Below, piece by piece: positions 12,085 to 23,441 of a DNA stretch of 64,000 nt. Below the pieces are notes generated by a model. That model was given only the letters and a program-made list of their open reading frames with translations, was not told the origin of the DNA and ran no database searches. The number at the start of each line of letters is the position of its first letter. Position 1 is the stretch's first letter. Position numbers and translations under genes: made by a program. The DNA comes from Hemerocallis citrina (Eukaryota; Streptophyta; Magnoliopsida; Asparagales; Asphodelaceae): positions 139,270,461-139,334,460 of the forward strand of contig CM030361.1 of assembly GCA_017893485.1 (NCBI GenBank), written 5' to 3'.

Positions 12085-12143
12085 ATCTAACCCTAACCCT
12101 AACCCGACACTAACCCTACCTTAGCCTAACCCTAACCCTCGGT
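12085..12143 (-). repeat. Inverted telomere-like tract, CCCTAA type
   Basis: Degenerate AACCCTAACCCTAACCC units on the plus strand, the opposite orientation to the tract at 10526-10597. The two tracts bracket the ACATGTAG repeat field. Confidence 0.75.
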
Positions 12144-12349
12144 ACAAAAAATGCGTAATTTAATTTTTTTACTTTCACAAAACTTATTATGGTAACAAAT
12201 TTATAGTGGTTAGTTACGGGAGAATAAATGGAAAATTATAAAAATAATAAACAATTTATGGGCATATTAATGTCACCTTGCACACTTCTGGAGACAGTTT
12301 TCGCAAAGAGTGAAGAGAAATTTGTAGAAAACCCAAAATTTCAAATGCC

Positions 12350-12805
12350 TTAAACCGTTATTCACAAGAACGGGTTAGGTAACCTTAACCCGTTATTTAT
12401 AAGAACGGGTTAAGTATGTAGATTTTGGCAGTATAATTTGAAAGCTTGTATAGGGTCCTGGCAATAACTCTCTACCTAACCCGTTCTTGTGAACGACGGG
12501 TTATGGAACTTAACCCGTTATTCCCAAGAACGGTTTAGAGATAGCGATATTGGCAGTGCTTTGGTCTGTATGAATTAAATGACTGCCAATATCGCTCTAC
12601 TTAAGCTATTGTCGTGAAGAACGGGTTAAGTTCACTTAACCCGTTGTTCATAGTGACGGGTTAAGAAGATCCATATTAGCAGAACTTAACCAAGACATGG
12701 TCTGTAGGTTCCCAACGGACTGTCAATATCTCTCCACTTAACCCGTCCTTGCTGATAACGGGTTAAGTTAATTAACCCGTTATCGTCAATAACGGGTTAA
12801 GTGTT
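12350..12805. repeat. Second array of TTAACCCGTT palindromes
   Basis: At least six palindromic modules, for example TTAACCCGTTATTTATAAGA followed by ACGGGTTAAG, mixed with GATATTGGCAGT and its inverted form ACTGCCAATATC. It is arranged roughly as a mirror of 7715-8450 relative to the middle of the element. Confidence 0.8.
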
Positions 12806-13226
12806 TATATTTGTGCAGCACTTAGCCTATGTTTTGGGTGGTGTACATTTTTCCTTATACAGAAACGACTTCATCAAATGTTGTTCACAAATTCACAAAT
12901 GAAAGCACATCAAAGTAAATAAGACAACAGATATATTTACAAGAAACTTGAAGGCGTACAAAAGTCCAATAACGACCAATCACTTAATTACTTGAAATAA
13001 ATTCAATATTCACAAAATCCAAAAATTTACAACAAAATTATACATATAAGATTGCACATGGTCAAAAGACAATTATTCACAAATGACGCCGTTCTCGAAT
13101 TTGGCTTGCATCCCATGCCCATAAATTCACCTACAACAGTTTATCAACATAGAAACAAACAATACGTTAGTTACTGCAGTAACAAAATTACCAACCAAAA
13201 GATACGCTATTACAGAGTATTAGAGA
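12806..13226. other. Non-coding 3' flank of the PMD gene
   Basis: AT-rich sequence downstream of the PMD stop codon on the minus strand, with runs of CAAAT/CACAAATTCACAAAT. It probably holds the PMD 3' UTR. No other gene seen. Confidence 0.35.
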
Positions 13227-15461
13227 TTACCGTCTACGACCACGCCGCTTGGCACCACTTGGTGTGAATTGATTGGGAGGTTGCCGCTTCCTTTCAGAAT
13301 TTTGCCGTGCGCCATGTGTTTGGGGAGAATCAGGATCATCCGACGACTGTTCCTCATCAGCACCTTCGGGATTTGGCTCTTCTTGTACTTGTTATCGCTC
13401 GCCGATTCGAAATCCCCTACTCATAGTTTGTTTTCGCCTTACACTTATTGGCGGCACGTTCGCGCTCAAATAGGCCTCAACCTGTGGACCTTCACCCGCG
13501 TCCTCCAGAGTACGACGGCATGGGGCTAACATCTCCCGGATTACTGTCTTGAAGCTGTCGGGTATCCTAGTCTTCAGGACGCGAGCAGCTGTTCGAACAA
13601 CCTCCCATGCGTTTTCAATCAACAGTTGGTGAAAAATTCCAATTTAAACATCATTCATAATTAGTGTACATCAATTAAATACAGTACATGCGTACAAACT
13701 ATATGAAATTTGACTGACCGCTTTTCGATGTGTCTCAGCCCTTGGTTGGTACATCGGCTAGGAGGAGGAATATGCTGGAGGTGGTTCTACCTGGGTAGGG
13801 GGAATCGGAAGTTGCACCCCAGCTGGTATGGCGGCCGTTGGAGAAACGAACAACCGGGTTATTCGCTTGTACCACATCATGTATGCCTGCTGGAGGGAGC
13901 CATCGTATGGTATCGCGACAAACATCAAATTCGGTGTCATTTGCCGCCGCATGGTGTTCCAGTTGGCTACATGGTAACGATGAAAATCAGCCCAATCGAA
14001 GTTGGGCACCCGTCCCGTTCCCCTGACCTCGTGCAACTTTTTATCGTAAGACCTGACATCGGGAATCTTCTGTTGATATCCGAATTGCCGCAATACCCTG
14101 TCAGGATACTGGAACTCCACAACTCCAAAGTTCACAAGAGGTGCAGCCGTCAACCAAAGGGATCTGTCTAGGCAGACTGGAGGAACGTGTTGCAACCTGT
14201 CGGCCGAGTACGGTTCCCAGTTGACGAACTCATCCCGCAGGTTGTCCAACTCATCTCTGTAGTAGGTCAGCGATTGGCGTGGGTTATCGGCCCAAGTGTG
14301 TCGGCCGGCCCAATATGCTCCTAGAGGAGGTAACAACTCTACTGCCCCCGGGTCGGCCAAAAATTCCGGTGTAGGCTCAATAATATGGGGACGTCCGATG
14401 TGGATGCATTCCCAACTCCATATCTGCATCAGCACCATTGGGCCACCCATCTGTACGCCACCTAAAGAACATGTGCACAAATTCCTGTATAGTAGCGCCA
14501 GTGCCGCACTCCCCCAACTAAAGCGACCCGCATACCGGAAATCCTCCAACAAACGTAGGTACATCAGCGGCACGGTTGATTCGGATGAGTTCGGGAAGAT
14601 AAGTCCCCCTATCAAACTAAAAATGTATGCACGTGCATAGTACGTCAGGTCATCCTCATCCGACTCGGCGTTCAAATATCCCTCCTCGAACTGAAATTTT
14701 AACCAGGTGATGTAAAGTGATTTACCATCGAAAGCGTCATCCATCACTTCTTCCTCCGCTTTATCTTTCGCAGCTTCTATTTGTTCATTCAATACATATT
14801 CATCAGAATCTGCGGGGGCATTTTCACGGATATTTTTTTCGGCGGCCTCTTTCCTTTGGAGAACTACCAACTGCAGGTCGATACCGAGTAAGTCCCGAAC
14901 AACTTCAACTCGATCGAAGTCCATGTTCCCCGTCACGGCAAACCCATCGACTGGTAGTCCTGTTATCATTGCCACATCCTGTAGGGTCACAGTCATCTCA
15001 CCCACAGGTAGGTGGAATGTGTGGGTCTCCGGCCTCCATCGCTCGACTAGAGCTGTAAGGAGTGGCCGATCTAGCTTCACAGAGTGAATGAATCTTGCTC
15101 CGTAGAAACTGGCCTCTACCACATACGGCGTGATACGGTCATCCCAAGAAAGAACTGTGTGCTTCCGGAAATTACATTTTTTATCGGACCCATTCCACAC
15201 GGCTTCCGATCGGTGTTTGGGTTGCAGGGTGAGTACGCTTGTGTCCACGGGTCCGGGTGATGTAACCGAGGACGACGGACCTGCCTCAGCCGATGTGGAT
15301 TGACGGCCACCAACCTACACGAATAAATATAATAAATGTTATTATTGAGATAATGTTACATGCTTGAATTTAAAACCAATAATAGTAATCGATCTTACCT
15401 CAGTAGTTGGTGCGCCACTAGTGTTACCAGACTTAATTCTCGGTTGCCTTGTTCTAGCCAT
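13227..15461 (-). pseudogene. Plant mobile domain (PMD) protein gene carried by the MULE
   Basis: Three exons on the minus strand: 15461-15399 (21 codons, starting MARTRQPRIKSG), 15314-13719 and 13622-13227, about 684 codons in all. Intron 1 is GT-AG. Exon 2 holds the PMD, with hallmarks ALVERWRPETHTFHLPVG, TLQDVAMITGLPVDG, YARAYIFSLIGGLIFP, RFSWGSAALALLYRNLC and QIWSWECIHIGRP. Exon 3 is acidic, then ends in the basic tail PSGAKRRGRRR, a likely nuclear signal. PMD proteins include Arabidopsis MAIN and MAIL1 and many transposon-borne relatives; databases often call them serine/threonine phosphatase 7 long form homologs because of an unusual fusion, but no phosphatase domain is present here. 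Defects: TAG at 13758, TAA at 13392, and intron 2 ends CTG where CAG is expected. The role in transposition is unknown. Confidence 0.87.
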
Positions 15462-15544
15462 TTAGCTATCTGACAAAAAAATTAAAATGTTGTTCATAAA
15501 GATGACAACAAAACAAACATACCGAGATTATACTGAAAAACGCA

Positions 15545-17594
15545 CGAATGAAAACAAAAAAATCTATAAAACTTTCCGACTAGGTCGGATTCACGTAGGG
15601 CAAGCGACCCCAACTTGTACAAGTGAGTTTCGACTCATGGTTTGTGAGATACGACCGTATACCACTTTATTAGGTTTTTTTTCAACCTTCAACCGATACG
15701 CGGCCGTATCTCTCGGACCGTGAGTCGAAATTCACTTCTACAACTTCGGGTCACTTCTCATAGGGAACACCAACCAACTCGCCAAGTTTTGTATTTTTTG
15801 GAGGTGGTTCGAAGTGTTTTCTAATCGGCCCGTTTTAAAAAAATTCTAAATCAAAAACTTCTCATTTGAGGAATTGACGCAATACCGTGCAAACGGCATC
15901 CAAAAATTATAAAACTTTCCGTCTAGGTGGAATTCACGTAGGGCAAGCCACCCAAACTTGTAGAAACAAGTTTCGAGTCACAGCTCGCGAGATACGGCCG
16001 TTTACCGCTTTACTTGGTTTTTTCCCAACCGTAAGCGATACACGGCCGTATCTCACGAACCGTGAGTCGAAACTCACTTTTACAAGTTGGTTTGGCTTCT
16101 CGTAGGTGACACCAACCAAATCGCAAAGTTTCGTATTTTTTGGAGGTCGTTTGAAGGGTTTTCTAACCTACCCGCACTTAGAAAATTCTAAGTCTAAAAC
16201 TTCTCATTTGAGGAAGTTGAGAAAACCGCACAAACGACATCCGAAAATTTTAAAACTTTCCGAGTTGGTCGGATTCACGTAGGGCAAGCCACCCAAACTT
16301 GTAGAAGCAAGTTTCGAGTCACGGTTTGTGAGATACGGCCGTCTACCGCTTTACTTGGTTTTTTCCCAACCGTAAGCGATACGCGGCCGTATCTCACGAA
16401 CCGTGAGTCGAAACTCACTTCTACAAGTTGGTTTGGCTTCTCGTAGGTGACACCAACCAAATTGCAAAGTTTCGTATTTTTTGGAGGTCGTTTGAAGGGT
16501 TTTCTAATCTAATTTAACCGCACTTACAAAATTCTAAGTCTAAAACTTGTAATGCGAGGAAGTTGAGCAAAACCGTACAAACGGCATCCGAAAATTTTAA
16601 AACTTTCCAACTTGGTCGAATTCACGTAGGGCAAGCCACCCGAACTTGTAGAAGCGAGTTTCGAGTCACGGTTTGCGATATACGGCCGTACACCGCTATA
16701 CTTGGTTTTTTCCAACCGAAAGCGATACGTGGCCGTATCTCTCGAACCGTGAGTTGAAACTCGCTTCTACAAGTTGGTGTGGCTTGTACTACATGATATG
16801 AACCTACTCGGAAAGTTTCGTATTTTTTTACGGTCGTTCGCAGGGTTTTCAACCATAACCGCACTGAAAATTCTAACTAATTTCGTATATACAATTCTAA
16901 TTCTACAAGATACTAATGCAAGCAACGTAATTCGGCAATTGAATATACTTGAGGTCAACCCGATTCTACATTCAAAATCTACTAACGCATTTAAATTTTT
17001 TCCCAATTTCTAAATAAATTACTACACACAAATTCAAAAAAAAATACAAATGTAGATTATTGGAGTAAAGAAATAGTGTATACCTTACGGGATAGGCCCA
17101 AATCAAGCAAGCAATCGGTTTGGAAGAGAAATGTTGTGCTCCGATTTCGTAACGAAGTAGGGGAGAGAAGCTAGGGTTTCGATCGTCGGAGTTCGAGGGT
17201 TTCGATCGTCGGAGTTCGAGGGTTTCGATCTTCGGAGTTGGGAGAGAAGAGAGAGTTCGAGGGTTTCGATCGTCGGAGCTAGGATTTTTTAGGGTTTTTT
17301 ACCGTCTTTTTGGGTTTGGGTTCGTCGACGAAAGAAGAAGAGAGCGGAAGAAAGAAGACGAACTGTATGTCGACGAAAATGAAAAAAGATAGCCTTAACC
17401 TGTTCTTCCCAAGAACGGGTTAAGGCCATTTTTTTAAATAAAATTTTGCCTTAACCCGTTCTTGCCAACGACGGGTTAAGGCAAGATCTGATTAAAAAAA
17501 ATCTGGACCATTGGATCTATGATCCAACGGTCCAGATCGAAGTTCGCACGGGTCCGTGCGAACCGACCCGTTCCGGCCGGTTTGCAACCGAAGA
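15545..17594 (-). repeat. Right TIR of the MULE
   Basis: Inverted copy of 2210-4690 with about four 343-bp units; TTCACGTAGGGCAAGC recurs near 15591, 15937, 16276 and 16622. The outer part (16860-17594) repeats the left outer TIR, including both TTAACCCGTT palindromes and the GGATCTATGATCC hairpin. It has one unit fewer than the left TIR. The inner edge lies about 85 bp before the PMD start codon, so it probably supplies that promoter (inference). Confidence 0.85.
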
Positions 17595-17608
17595 ATATAT
17601 ATTTTTAT

Positions 17609-17785
17609 AGGGATTTCTTCCATTGTAAACGCAAATGTTGTGCAAATGCGTGCACACCACTTAACCTGTCATTTGCAGTGACGGGTTAAGGCATAAGGCA
17701 AAAATTTATATTTTGTCTTAACCAGTCATTGGCAATGACTGGTAAGTAGTGCTCACAAACATTTGCGTTTGCAATGGAAGTAACC

Positions 17786-17788
<3 letters not shown>
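17609..17788. mobile_element. Small foldback (MITE-like) element
   Basis: About 180 bp with inverted ends: CTTCCATTGTAAACGCAAAT at 17618 against the complement of ATTTGCGTTTGCAATGGAAG at 17760. The core has two TTAACC...GGTTAA-like palindromes near 17661 and 17718, resembling the palindromic motif of the adjacent MULE. It lies between the MULE and the rest of the TRIM LTR. No TSD can be read in the TA tract. Confidence 0.7.
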
Positions 17789-17864
<76 letters not shown>

Positions 17865-17964
17865 TCAAGGTCCACTACAAACCAGCCCCACTCTAGAAAT
17901 ATATATATATAAATATCAAGGTCCACTACAAACCAGCCCCACTCTAGAAATCTGGGGTGTTACA
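17789..17964 (-). repeat. Proximal part of the split 5' LTR of the TRIM-like element, with TA tract
   Basis: A TA run of about 70 bp (17790-17860) is followed by AAATATCAAGGTCCACTACA and onward, which occurs twice (17861 and 17910), a local duplication of about 50 bp. It matches 1510-1559 of the other LTR and ends GGTGTTACA at 17964. Confidence 0.8.
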
Positions 17965-17969
17965 ATTGG

Positions 17970-18406
17970 CCTCCATTGAGAGCCAAGAGAGAGAGAGAGA
18001 GAGTACTTCATTGAAAGTGTAGTTTGATAGGTTCTCCAATTGTAAACAACTAGTACTTGCTGGTGAGGCTTGGGCGAGGATCGTGGTGAGAATTGTAATA
18101 TTCTTGTATCTTCTCCCCCGAATTAAGACGAAAGCCCCAACCGGGACAAACTTGTGTGCTTTGGCGTGATATCTTATTTGGATGTTAGTTTGTATTGATT
18201 GCATTGCATAACTCAACAAGATCTTCAAAAGGAAAAAGTTCCGCTAATTCTCTAATAAATGGTGTCGTTATATTGCTTGTTTCCTAACAGTTAGTTGGAT
18301 CTCCAAGACTCCTACAACACTAAACTTAAATCGATCGCCACCTAAATATTTGAAGGAAACATTGGTAAGCACTTTGGTATTTTATAGTTAGATTTTGTTC
18401 TTACTG
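17970..18406. other. Host-like flank between the TRIM and copia elements
   Basis: Contains a short GA run at 17982-18001. A possible small exon lies at about 18291-18364, between an acceptor-like TTCCTAACAG and a donor-like GTAAGC. It is open in frame for SWISKTPTTLNLNRSPPKYL and a few further residues. This is only a splice-pattern guess. Nothing else recognised. Confidence 0.2.
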
Positions 18407-19409
18407 TGTTAGAAAATGGGTATTTTATACACCATTTACGAACCAGTTTTTGAGAAATTTTTTGAGTAAGATCCTCTATAGATTAGTGAAAGATCTTGAT
18501 TGATCTGTGTTCTCCTTCGTGAGTAGATCAAAATCATATATTGATTTGCTCAAAACGGTTATCAGGTGAATGAGAAATTGTCTTCCAAAGTGAGGCATTT
18601 TCATTGCTGAAAATGAGTTGAGGGATTTTAGACCCACATCGGAAAAAACAAAGGAAATAGAAGAGGATATATAATAACCACTTTTTCAGCATTGTAAGAT
18701 AGCAAGTCAAGAGGCTCCCTCTCTCGCACGCAGGGGGGGTGCAAATCTCGGGCCGGATTACATGCGATTTGTGTCTGCCCGCACGTCCTACGGACACGAA
18801 TGCCCGACCGACGTGTACCCACCCCGTGCAGAGCCACTTTTTGCTAAAGTTTTTTTTCCCAAACTTTAACGGCTGAATTAAACACAGAAACGGTTTTGTC
18901 TGACATTTATTCATGTAACAGTTTTGTCTGCCGTTACAGTACTGCGTTCAAACATCTGTCTGCCATTATAGCTGGTGCATTAAGGAATTGTCTGTCGTTA
19001 CAATTCTCACCCTAGCCCTATCAATAGAGGCCCCTCTCCCATGAATGATGACACCAGAAACTCTTCTCTTCCCCCCTCTGTTTTGTGCTTCAAAGTCAGG
19101 TTCCATCCTTAGTCGTTCGGTGATAGATTTTAGACTGTGCCCAGTTCAAGAGCATGGGATGATGCCTACGTCAACTATGCTGTCGTTGCATCCTAGGAGA
19201 CAGACGCCTACACAAATTTTCAACACCCAAAAAAAGCGAAATCTATTTTAAGGAGATTGTGTGGTACAAAAGCCTCGACATAAACTGGTTTGGTTTTGTA
19301 GTTTTCATTTTCTTTTTAATTTTATTGGTTTTTTTCTTCTTCTCCTCCCTTTCTGATTTTGTGCCTCGAAGATCAAACTTTGGTTTTATTGTGAACAAAT
19401 TATGTAACA
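18407..19409 (+). repeat. 5' LTR of the copia element
   Basis: Pairs with 24032-25069 across its full length, including TGAGAAATTGTCTTCCAAAG-like and CAAAGTCAGGTTCCATCCTT blocks. A TATA-like GGATATATAATAACC lies at about 18663. Scattered differences between the LTRs indicate an old insertion. Confidence 0.85.
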
Positions 19410-19526
19410 AACTTAAACAGACTCTCATTTCTTTCATTTCGATTTCCTTGGTTTTGAGCCACTCCTTTTGTTTTCTTTTCATTCTGAAAAAAATTTACAC
19501 TCGTGTTGTGTATTTTTAGATTAACA

Positions 19527-22500
19527 ATGAAAAATGCATCGGAGAATGCTGTTGTTGCTGATGCGGCACAAGTGCTGACTATTGCTGTGGCACGAGTGCT
19601 AATGCCGACCACTGTCCCTGTCTCAGTCTCCCATGGGGAGAAACCTGAGAAGTTCAACGGGCAAAATTTCAAGTGGTGGCAACAGAAAATAATGTTATAC
19701 TTGACCACCTTGAATCTCACAAGATTCTTGAACGAAGAAGCTCCAAATCTTTAAGAAGATGAGTAAGATAACCAAGTCATCGCTACTGTGAATGCTTGGA
19801 AAAATGCTGAATACCTATGTAGAAACTACATAATGAAAGGATTAGCCAATTCTTTGTACAATGTCTATATTGATAAAAGAACAGCTAAAGAACGTTGGGA
19901 ATCCATAGATCATAAACATAAAACTGAGGATGTCGGCGCCAAGAAATTCATTGTGGGCCACTTCCTAGACTATAAAATGGTGGATTCCAAAATGGTGATC
20001 AGTCAGGTTCAAGAAATTCAACTGATCTTGCATGAAATACATGCTGGAACTATGAACCTAAGTGAAAGCTTTCAAGTTGCTTGTATTATTAAAAAATTGC
20101 CACCATGTTGGAAAGACTTCAAAAATTACTTGAAGCATAAGCGAAAGAAAATTGGCATTGAGGATCTCATTGTCAGGCTTCATATTGAAGAAGACAATAG
20201 AGGTTCTGAAAAGGTCAGAGCCATTAGTCAGGCAACAAGGCTAATGTGGTGGAATATAGTCAATGTCTTAAAAAGCACAACAACAAGGGGTCCAAGTTGG
20301 GCCTAAGGGAGGAATTTCCAAGAAGCTGAAGTTTCAGGGCAAGTGCTTCCACTGTGACAAGTTAGGTCATAAGTCTACTGATTGCAGACTACCCAAAAAG
20401 AACAGGAACAGAGAAGAAAATATTGTTGAAGGCATTGCTTAAGATGTTTCTGATATCAACCTCTCAGCTGTGGTATCTGAGGTGAACATAATGGGTTCAA
20501 ACCCCAAGGAATGGTGGATTGACACTGGAGTTACTCGACACGTGTGCTCTAAAAGAAGTATATTCTCTACTTTTGAACCAATAGAGAATGGAGAGAAGAT
20601 GTTTATGGGGAACTCAACCACTTCAGAAATCAAGGGTCAAGGCAAGGTGATCTTGAAGATGACTTATGGGAAGGAACCGACTCTGAACAATGCTGCATAT
20701 GTTCCTGAAATTCGTAAGAACCTGGTATCTGGTTCGTTGCTTAATAATCACGGATTTTGGTTAGTTTTTGAGTAAAAAAAAAATTGTTTTGTCGAAAGTG
20801 GAATGTATGTTGGTAGAAGATACATGAGTGGTGGAAAGTTTAAACTCAATGTAATGACCATGGTCAAGAATATCAATAAATCTAGCTCTTCTACTTATAT
20901 ACTTGAGTTTTCCAATTTATGGCATGATAGACAAGGACATGTTAATTATGATATTTTGCACAAATTAATTAACTTGAATCATATACCAACATTCCAAACT
21001 GATTCCAAACATAAGTGTGAAACTTGTATTGAGGCAAAACTGATAAGATCATCCTTTAGATGTGTTGAAAGAAACACTGAACCTCTTGATTTAATTCACA
21101 CTGATATTTGTGATCTGAAAATGATACAAACAAGAGGTGTTAATAAATATTTTATTACCTTTATTGGTGATAGCACAAAATATTGTTATGTGTATTTGCT
21201 TAAAAGTAAGGACGAAGCTATAGAGAAATTTGTTCTGTATAAAAATGAAGTTCAGAATCAACTCAACAAGAAAATTAAGTCGCTAAGAAGTGACTGAGGT
21301 GGAGAGTATGAATTGCCATTTGCTGAAACTTGTGCTAAATATAGGATTATAAATGAAACCACAATGCCTTATTCTCCTCAGTCCAACGGTGTTGCCGAGC
21401 GAAAGAATCGTACCTTGAAGGAAATGATGAATGCAATGTTAATAAGTTCTGGTTCACTACCAAACTTGTGGGGAGAAGCTATTCTTTCAGCTAACTATCT
21501 TTTGAATAAGGTGCCCAAAAAGAAAGAAGAGAAAACTCCATATGAATTATGAAAAGAAAGAAAGTCATCCTACAATTACTTGCGAATATGGGGATGTCTT
21601 GCTAAGGTGGCAGTAAATCCACTTAAAAAAGTTAAAATAGGACCCAAAACGGTTAATTGCATTTTCATCGGCTATACATATAATAGTAGTGCTTATCGGT
21701 TCTTGGTGTACAAAACTGATATCTCTGAGATACCAAAGAACACGATAATGGAGTCCAGAAATGCATCATTTTTTTAGGATTATTTCCATGTAAGTCTAAG
21801 GAAGAACCCAGTTCTTCCAAACGAACACATGAGACTATCAGTGAAAATAGTGAAAACTAAGATGAAGAAGTTGGTTCCTAGACGTAGTAAAAGAACAAGA
21901 ACCGAAAAATCTTTTGGTCTAGATTTCTTGACTTTTATGCTTGAAGGTGAACCCCAAACTTTCAAAGAAGTGGTGAGCTCTAGTGATGGTCCTCTATGGA
22001 AAGAAGCCATTAAGAGAAAAATTGATTATATCTTGCAAAATCATACTTGGGAACTAGTGGATCTTCTACCAGGTAGTAAACCTTTAGGTTCCAAGTGGAT
22101 TTTCAAGAGAAAATGAAACCTGATGGATCAATTGATAAATACAAGGCAATACTTGTAATCAGAGGTTATAGAAAAAATGAAGGTCTGCACTACTTTGATA
22201 CATATTCTCCTGTGACGAGAATAAACTCTATTAGGATGGTACTTGCATTAGTAGCCTTACGCAATCTTGAAGTACATCAAATGGATGTAAAAACAGCATT
22301 TCTTAATGGAGATTTAGATGAAGAAATATATATGGAGCAACTTGTGGGTTTTTTAGCTTCAGGACAAGAAAAGAAAGTTTGTAAACTGGTGAAGTCATTA
22401 TATGTCTTAAAGCAAGCACCAAAGTGGCTTCAGAAATTTGACAATATCATGATGACGAATGGTTGCAAGATCAATAAATGTGATAAATGTGTATATGTCA

Positions 22501-23441
22501 AAGACACTAAAAGCGGATATGTCATAATATGCTTGTATGTAGATGACATGTTTATTGTTGGAAGCAATGATAAGATGATTAATCTACTAAAAACATGTTG
22601 AACTCAAGGTTTGACATGAAACACATGGACTAGCTGATGTTATATTGAGAATTAAAATCACAAGAATATCAGACGAGTGTGTTTTAAGACAGTCACATTA
22701 TATTGACAATATTCTTGAAAATTTTGATAAAGATAATCGGGAATTGCCAGAACTCTAATAGATCTAACTTTACATTTATCCAAGAATAAAGGTGAAAGTA
22801 TTTCTCAAGTAGAATACTCTAGAATCATAGACAGTCTAATGTACTTTATGAGTTGTACAAGACCATACATAGCCTATGCAGTGAGTAAACTAAGTAGATA
22901 TACGAGCATTGGCAAGTAATTACAAGAGTATTGAAGTACTTGGGGTTTACTCATAACTATCAGCTGCACTATACGAGATATCCAGCTGTACTTGAAGGTT
23001 ACAGTGATGCGAACTGGATATCTAGTGATAATTCAAAATTCACTAGTGGCTATGTGTTTACACTAGGTGGTGCAACAGTTTCTTGAAAATCCTCGAACAA
23101 ACAGTGATAGCTAAATCCACAATGGTATCTGAATTTATTGCACTGGACAAATGTGGGGAAGAGGCTGAATGGTTACGCCACTTCCTTGAGGATATTCCAA
23201 GGTGGACAAAGCATGTGCCTCCAATCTGCATACATTCATATAGTTAATCTGTAATTTGTAGAGTATAGAGCAATATGTATAATGGTAAATGTAGACATAT
23301 TTGTCGAAGATATAATACCATTAGACAACTACTCTCTACTGGAGTTATCTCTGTGGACTATGTAAAGTCAAATGATAACGTTGCGGATCCACTAACGAAA
23401 GGGTTAAACAGAGAGTTAGTTGATAAATCATCGAGGGGAAT
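19527..23441 (+). pseudogene. Copia gag-pol polyprotein, multiply broken
   Basis: The gag starts at the ATG at 19527 and has a UBN2-type region (FNGQNFKWWQQKIMLYL; KERWESIDHKHKTEDVGAKK) and a CCHC knuckle CFHCDKLGHKSTDC (20344-20385). The protease has [12 protein letters not shown]. The integrase has the HHCC-type segment from LWHDRQGHVNYD to CETCIEAK, then DLIHTDICD and SNGVAERKNRTLKEM. The RT has QMDVKTAFLNGDLDEEIYM and the catalytic YVDDM (22536). RNase H decays around [14 protein letters not shown]. The C-terminus is DNVADPLTKGLNREL. Defects include two stops just after 19750, a stop at 20439, a stop at 21295 and frameshifts near 20306-20470, 22090 and 22600. Not functional. Confidence 0.88.

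Larger units (their letters stand above)
2210..17594. mobile_element. Giant MULE with long TIRs carrying transposase and PMD genes
   Basis: A Mutator-like element of about 15.4 kb. The ends are inverted copies: TCTTCGGTTGCAAAC at 2216 matches GTTTGCAACCGAAGA ending at 17594, and the inverted homology continues inward for more than 2 kb. The outermost 6-8 bp differ between the ends, and the site is a TA tract, so the 9-11 bp duplication cannot be read. A mudrA-like gene (+) starts about 90 bp inside the left TIR and a PMD gene (-) about 85 bp inside the right TIR. They are convergent, as mudrA and mudrB are in maize MuDR. Both genes carry stops, so this copy is probably not autonomous. Confidence 0.9.
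1077..17964 (-). mobile_element. TRIM-like LTR retroelement, split by a MULE
   Basis: A two-LTR element on the minus strand. The outer ends are TGTAACGCC at 1077 and GGTGTTACA ending at 17964, flanked by the exact 5-bp duplication ATTGG at 1072-1076 and 17965-17969. The internal domain is only about 210 bp (1560-1769) and has no coding capacity, as in terminal-repeat retrotransposons in miniature. Reading the minus strand, AATGATATCAGCG follows the 5' LTR, a decayed version of the plant tRNA-Met primer site TGGTATCAGAGC. A purine tract, AAGGGTGGGTGAT, precedes the 3' LTR. The apparent 16.9 kb length comes from later insertions in the TA tract of the 5' LTR. It could instead be a deletion derivative of a larger gypsy element. 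Confidence 0.85.

Noticed and set aside
13227..15461. Serine/threonine phosphatase 7 annotation for the PMD gene
   Set aside because: Only the plant mobile domain is present. No metallophosphatase motifs (GDXHG, GDXVDRG, GNHE) can be seen.
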